From contig CAYVKM010000125.1 in the NCBI GenBank assembly GCA_964452045.1, positions 1 through 7,921 on the forward strand: DNA of 7,921 bases. The letters run 5' to 3'. Of this stretch, positions 5,019 to 7,921 are shown piece by piece. Position 1 is the first letter of the stretch. Every line of letters starts with the position of its first letter. The notes below the pieces were generated by a model. That model saw only the letters and a program-made list of their open reading frames with translations. It had not been told where the DNA came from and searched no databases. The position numbers were made by a program, and so were the translations under genes. Source of the stretch: CAYVKM01 sp964452045 (GTDB taxonomy: Bacteria > Calditrichota > Calditrichia > RBG-13-44-9).

Positions 5019-6047
5019 ATGAAAGCCATGGTTCTGAAAAAAATTACTAATCTGGATAAAAACTCTACTCCCCTGGAAATGATGGATTTGCCCGATCCGG
5101 TTCCGGAAGAAAAGGAAATTCTGATTAAAGTCTCGGCCTGTGGAGTGTGTCATACCGAACTGGATGAAATTGAAGGACGGACGCCGCCCACCAAATTTCC
5201 TATCGTGCTGGGACATCAGGTAGTCGGAACCGTGGCAAAGAATGGAACCGGGGCCAGCCGTTTTAACATCGGGGACCGGGTTGGTGTGGCCTGGATTTTC
5301 TCGGCCTGCGGTAAATGCAAATTCTGCCGGGAAGGAAATGAAAATCTTTGTCAGGATTTTAAGGCCACCGGCCGGGATGCCAACGGTGGGTATGCTGAGT
5401 ACATGACCATATCGGAAGATTTTGCCTATCCCATTCCTCCGGTGTTTTCCGATATGGATGCAGCTCCCCTGCTCTGTGCCGGTGCGGTTGGCTATCGCTC
5501 TCTGCGTCTCACTGACCTGAAAAATAGACAGAATCTTGGTTTTACCGGATTTGGTGCCTCGGGTCATCTGGTCATTTCTCTGGCTCGTCATAAATTTCCG
5601 GATTCCAAGATGTATGTTTTTGCCCGAAGTGAGAATGAAAGAAAATTCGCGGAAGAGCTGGGAGCGGTCTGGACCGGCGATACTGCCGAGGAAAGTCCGG
5701 AAAAACTGGATGCGCTCATCGACACCACACCGGTATGGAAACCGATTGTGGAAGGGATGAAGAATCTGCACCCCGGAGGTAAGCTGGTGATCAATGCCAT
5801 CCGCAAGCTGGGGGTGGATAAGGATGAACTGATGAGACTGGATTATGCCACTCATCTATGGCTGGAGAAGGAGATCAAAAGTGTGGCCAATGTGGCGCGA
5901 AAGGATGTGGATGAGTGTTTGAAGCTCGCGGCAGATATTCCCTTAAAACCGGAATATCAGGAATTTCCCCTGGAAAAGGCCAATGAAGCGTTGATGGAAG
6001 TACATCAAAGCAAGATTCGGGGTGCAAAGGTTTTGAGAATTAGCTGA
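5019..6047 (+). CDS. Zinc-dependent alcohol dehydrogenase (medium-chain family)
   Basis: This 342-residue enzyme should be an NAD(P)-dependent alcohol/aldehyde oxidoreductase. The GroES-like domain has the catalytic zinc ligands Cys44 (CGVCHTEL), His66 (GHQVVG) and Cys153 (LLCAGAVGY). The structural zinc is held by Cys97, Cys100, Cys103 and Cys111 (CGKCKFC). The Rossmann fold begins at GFGASG (177-182, GxGxxG). The second Rossmann strand ends in FARSEN with no acidic residue, which may favour NADP(H); this is tentative. The usual GHE is GHQ, as in the subfamily with CHTELDEIEG and FPxVxGHQ. Length is normal and all ligands are present, so it looks active. AGGAGA (5007-5012) stands before the ATG, with a TAG directly upstream in frame. 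The gene is visibly more GC-rich than its neighbours. Confidence 0.93.
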   Translation: MKAMVLKKITNLDKNSTPLEMMDLPDPVPEEKEILIKVSACGVCHTELDEIEGRTPPTKFPIVLGHQVVGTVAKNGTGASRFNIGDRVGVAWIFSACGKCKFCREGNENLCQDFKATGRDANGGYAEYMTISEDFAYPIPPVFSDMDAAPLLCAGAVGYRSLRLTDLKNRQNLGFTGFGASGHLVISLARHKFPDSKMYVFARSENERKFAEELGAVWTGDTAEESPEKLDALIDTTPVWKPIVEGMKNLHPGGKLVINAIRKLGVDKDELMRLDYATHLWLEKEIKSVANVARKDVDECLKLAADIPLKPEYQEFPLEKANEALMEVHQSKIRGAKVLRIS

Positions 6048-6093
6048 TTTAATAGAAAAATTGATCTTTAGCAGATTATCTTTTTTCACACCA

Positions 6094-6204
6094 AGCCACA
6101 GAGTCACAAAGATTAATTCGATTCATGTAATACCCCTCTTTCCAATAAACGAAAATATCAAGCATTTAAATTTGGACTTGAAATTCTTCGTGACCTCTGT
6201 GGCT
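6094..6204. repeat. Intergenic inverted repeat, MITE-like
   Basis: AGCCACAGAGTCACAAA (6094-6110) pairs with TTCGTGACCTCTGTGGCT (6187-6204). The match is ten perfect pairs, a one-base bulge, four more pairs, and then a near-perfect end. About 76 bases separate the arms. It lies between the convergent alcohol dehydrogenase and CAP-protein genes. The arm sequence resembles the CACAAAG/GTGGCT interspersed repeats seen in many bacterial genomes (from memory). It may also act as a bidirectional transcription stop. Confidence 0.6.
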
Positions 6205-6227
6205 CTATATAGTATTCCTCAGATTAA

Positions 6228-6758
6228 CTAATTCTCCTGGAAAATCAATATCATGGTGACTATGTAATTGTCACTTTCACTTCTGGCGATTCCAATTCCA
6301 ATTCTTTGGTAATTGCCGGTTAAAGTTTCATTGCCAAACTGATTATTTTTCCATGAATCAATCGCCTTTTCAGAAAACTGATGATTGCTGTTTTGCTGAT
6401 AGATAAGTTCAGCAACAATTGCGTTTGGAAAGGCATGACGAATTTTGAACAATCTTATCTCGTTTCCGAAATGGCCGAACGGAATCTGACCGGAGGCAAT
6501 ATCATTACTGTGGTAACGGCATTGCTTGGATATGGTATTGCTCCAAATTAGCTGATTCAGCTGATTTATTTCCCGGTATTGATTCACCAAATTATACAGT
6601 TCCCTTTCCAGATTTCCGGTTTCATTAGCATTGGGCTCCGGATCGGTGATTGTGGCTCCCGGAATCATAGGGCTGTCTGGTATTTTATCCCGTTCACACT
6701 GGATTATCAGCATAAACATGAAACACAATATAAATGATAAAACGAAAAGCCCTTTCAT
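6228..6758 (-). CDS. Exported CAP/SCP-domain protein (CAP superfamily, divergent)
   Basis: The preferred start is the ATG at 6758-6756, with AGGGA seven bases upstream, giving 176 residues. A TTG 39 bases further up would place 13 charged residues before the signal. Residues 2-20 are hydrophobic and end in LIIQC (Cys21), a possible but non-canonical lipobox with Gln at -1. After a disordered Pro/Asn-rich linker, the CAP fold begins at ELYNLVNQYREINQLNQL. His83 (YHSNDIASG), His96 (FGHFGNE), Glu117 (VAELIY) and Trp136 (DSWKNN) match CAP landmarks, and RIGIGIARS is the central strand. The usual GH of the W-x-x-S-x-x-H region is absent (FGNETL), so the cleft is incomplete. Bacterial CAP proteins have varied or unknown roles. 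Stop TAG at 6230-6228. Confidence 0.75.
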   Translation of the reverse strand: MKGLFVLSFILCFMFMLIIQCERDKIPDSPMIPGATITDPEPNANETGNLERELYNLVNQYREINQLNQLIWSNTISKQCRYHSNDIASGQIPFGHFGNEIRLFKIRHAFPNAIVAELIYQQNSNHQFSEKAIDSWKNNQFGNETLTGNYQRIGIGIARSESDNYIVTMILIFQEN

Positions 6759-6848
6759 GGAGATATCCCTGATAATTTCTTTATAAATCTCTTCCAATTA
6801 TAGTGATACTCACAGCACAAATCAATTCAAAACCGGCCATTTTGGAAT

Positions 6849-6881
6849 TTTGACAATCTGAACAAGAACCGTGTAACTTCG
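6849..6881 (+). promoter_or_regulatory. Candidate promoter of the HEAT-like gene
   Basis: A perfect TTGACA (6850-6855) is followed after 18 bases by TAACTT (6874-6879). The same DNA also reads as a Bacteroidota-type promoter: TTTG at -33 (6849-6852) and TAACTTCG, one mismatch from TAnnTTTG, 21 bases later. It lies about 65 bases before the chosen start. Confidence 0.4.
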
Positions 6882-6946
6882 CAGAAATTTTTCCGTATTT
6901 ACAGTCTGTTATGAATTTAAAAATAACTAAAAATAGAAAGGTCAAA

Positions 6947-7372
6947 ATGTATCGTCTGATAAGATTTGGGTTTCTGGCCATTATCATCATTTTTCTGCTC
7001 AAAATGAATTCTTATGCTGCAAAAAATAACTGGGAAAGTGCCAGCAAAAGTATGGTCTGGGCACTAAAGTCGAATAACGATGGATTGAAGATCTCTGTTT
7101 TGCATCAGATTGTCAAATATTCTGATAGCCTGGATGTAAACAATGCAGTGTTTGATGTAATGCGTATCTATCGCAATCATCCGGACGAAAGAATTCGTCA
7201 TTTGGCTCTGATTGCCCTGCATAAGATGGGCAACAACTGGTCGATGGAATTCCTGAAACGAAGAGTATTGTTCGAGAATAACCCGGCTTTGTATAAATGC
7301 ATTTGCGCTATTCTCTGTGACTATTATGGATATAGTGAGCCGTCGGACACATTAATTGCAGTAGTCAAATAG
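6947..7372 (+). CDS. Exported HEAT-repeat-like protein (141 aa)
   Basis: The start chosen is the ATG at 6947, with GAAAGG five bases upstream; an ATG at 6911 lacks a ribosome site and would add a charged leader before the signal. Residues 1-24 are a classic signal peptide (hydrophobic AIIIIFLL core, predicted cut after SYA). The mature part is all-helical with HEAT-like helix pairs: SASKSMVWALKSNNDGLKIS, AVFDVMRIYRNHPDERIRHL and ALIALHKMGNNWSMEFLKRR. Each pair spans about 35-40 residues, with the DERIRHLALIALHKMG turn very HEAT-like. HEAT repeats bind proteins, so a periplasmic scaffold role is possible but unproven. Divergent to the CAP gene and followed on the same strand by the TPR-like gene. 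Confidence 0.75.
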   Translation: MYRLIRFGFLAIIIIFLLKMNSYAAKNNWESASKSMVWALKSNNDGLKISVLHQIVKYSDSLDVNNAVFDVMRIYRNHPDERIRHLALIALHKMGNNWSMEFLKRRVLFENNPALYKCICAILCDYYGYSEPSDTLIAVVK

Positions 7373-7382
7373 CTACAAAAAT

Positions 7383-7397
7383 TTCCTGTTTCAGGAA
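7383..7397 (+). terminator. Short hairpin after the HEAT-like gene
   Basis: TTCCTG-TTT-CAGGAA forms a 6-bp stem with a 3-base loop 10 bases past the stop. No T-run follows, so termination here is doubtful. Confidence 0.3.
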
Positions 7398-7528
7398 CTG
7401 ATGAAATAGTTTTCAGCCAGTTCTCTATAATCATTTACTTGTTTGATTTTCCAATTATCATCATAATTCAGTTCTTTGGCCAGAAGTAACACTCTTTGAA
7501 AAATTACGATTATTAAAACAACCTTTGC

Positions 7529-7537
7529 TGGTATACT
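7529..7537 (+). promoter_or_regulatory. Candidate extended -10 promoter of the TPR-like gene
   Basis: TG-G-TATACT has the extended -10 form and lies about 30 bases before the ATG at 7568. No good -35 box is seen. It would give the TPR-like gene its own transcript. Confidence 0.35.
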
Positions 7538-7567
7538 AGATATCTCAATGTTTGAAGGAATAAATCC

Positions 7568-7921
7568 ATGAGAATAACAGTTTACTTACTGTTCCTGCTT
7601 TTAATCTCCCGCATAGTAATAGCCCAACCGCAAATTAGTCTTGTTGAAGAATTTTCAGTTGCAGAAAAAGAAAGAACTTCAAACTGGAAACCGGGTCTGT
7701 ATGATAAAGCAATTGAATCAATGAAAAGAGTTTACACTCTGTATTTAACGGCTGGTTCCTCAAAAAAAAAGAGCAATTCAGGCAGATTTGAAAGGTTAAC
7801 CTATAATATTGCACGCGCCTATGCGCTATTGAACCAACCGGATTCTGCAGTAACCTATCTTCAAAAATATTTTGACCTCGCCTATTCAACCTATTCTACC
7901 TACTACCGGGAAATAGATTTT
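7568..7921 (+). CDS. Exported TPR-like protein, N-terminal part (3'-truncated by window)
   Basis: GAAGGAA (7554-7560) precedes the ATG, and the frame stays open for 118 codons to the window edge. Residues 1-19 are a signal peptide (LLFLLLISRIVIA, cut before QPQ). The mature part starts with a charged helix (VEEFSVAEKERTSNWKPGLY) and a second helix with a KKKSNSG loop. The segment RLTYNIARAYALLNQPDSAV has the TPR pattern (Y-N-x-A-x-x-Y-x-L-x-x-x-D-x-A), and a following helix continues as YLQKYFDLAY. TPR proteins act as protein-binding scaffolds, here in the periplasm or outer membrane. A run of nine A bases (7762-7770) encodes the Lys cluster and could slip. The rest of the gene is needed to name it. 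Confidence 0.75.
   Translation, partial: MRITVYLLFLLLISRIVIAQPQISLVEEFSVAEKERTSNWKPGLYDKAIESMKRVYTLYLTAGSSKKKSNSGRFERLTYNIARAYALLNQPDSAVTYLQKYFDLAYSTYSTYYREIDF

Noticed and set aside
4980..5855. Long minus-strand open frame opposite the alcohol dehydrogenase
   Set aside because: Low-quality composition and antisense to an enzyme with all catalytic and zinc residues; a codon-bias shadow.
6781..7002. Minus-strand 73-codon frame in the divergent promoter region
   Set aside because: It overlaps the signal peptide of the HEAT-like gene and has no ribosome site or recognisable domain.
7635..7889. Minus-strand 84-codon frame
   Set aside because: Antisense to the TPR-like gene, which has a start signal, signal peptide and TPR pattern.

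Overview
The window is AT-rich bacterial DNA that falls into two parts: the right end of an integrated mobile element (about 1-1922), and host chromosome from there to 7921. The host looks like a Gram-negative bacterium, possibly of the Bacteroidota/FCB group. The signs are lipoproteins and signal peptides, small secreted HEAT/TPR-like proteins, a UbiA enzyme resembling archaeal DGGGP synthase, and a tRNA-Phe remnant with no encoded CCA. This placement is an inference; no marker gene is present.

Element end (1-1967). The tail of an unrecognised gene (1-279, +) converges on a 56-residue coiled-coil gene (376-546, -), which has its own terminator. Upstream of that lies a complete tyrosine recombinase (622-1770, -) with all catalytic residues. 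About 150 bases beyond the integrase start is the 3' half of a tRNA-Phe gene (1921-1967), running from the anticodon arm to the discriminator base and followed by the original tRNA terminator. There is no 5' half. This is the classic footprint of integration into a tRNA gene; the intact tRNA-Phe copy should lie at the other end of the element, left of this window. A promoter-like pair (TTGGAA-17-TATAAT) near the element end points outward across the junction.

Chromosomal part (1968-7921). In order: a doubtful 56-codon ORF; a 62-residue Thr/Met-rich lipoprotein gene (-) with a strong terminator; a 54-residue single-pass membrane protein gene (+); a UbiA-family prenyltransferase gene (2959-3807, +) with no visible Shine-Dalgarno sequence; a 65-residue unknown gene (4108-4305, +); a membrane-protein gene that looks truncated (4594-4962, +); and a zinc-dependent medium-chain alcohol dehydrogenase gene (5019-6047, +). 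Then come an intergenic inverted repeat (6094-6204), a CAP/SCP-domain exported protein gene (-), a divergent exported HEAT-like protein gene (+), and the start of an exported TPR-like protein gene (+, running off the end).

Most chromosomal genes are single transcription units with long AT-rich gaps, so no metabolic operon can be reconstructed. I see no CRISPR array, no rRNA and no transposase. The best-supported point of interest is the tRNA-Phe attachment junction. Next are the apparent gene truncation just upstream of the alcohol dehydrogenase and the inverted-repeat element at 6094-6204.
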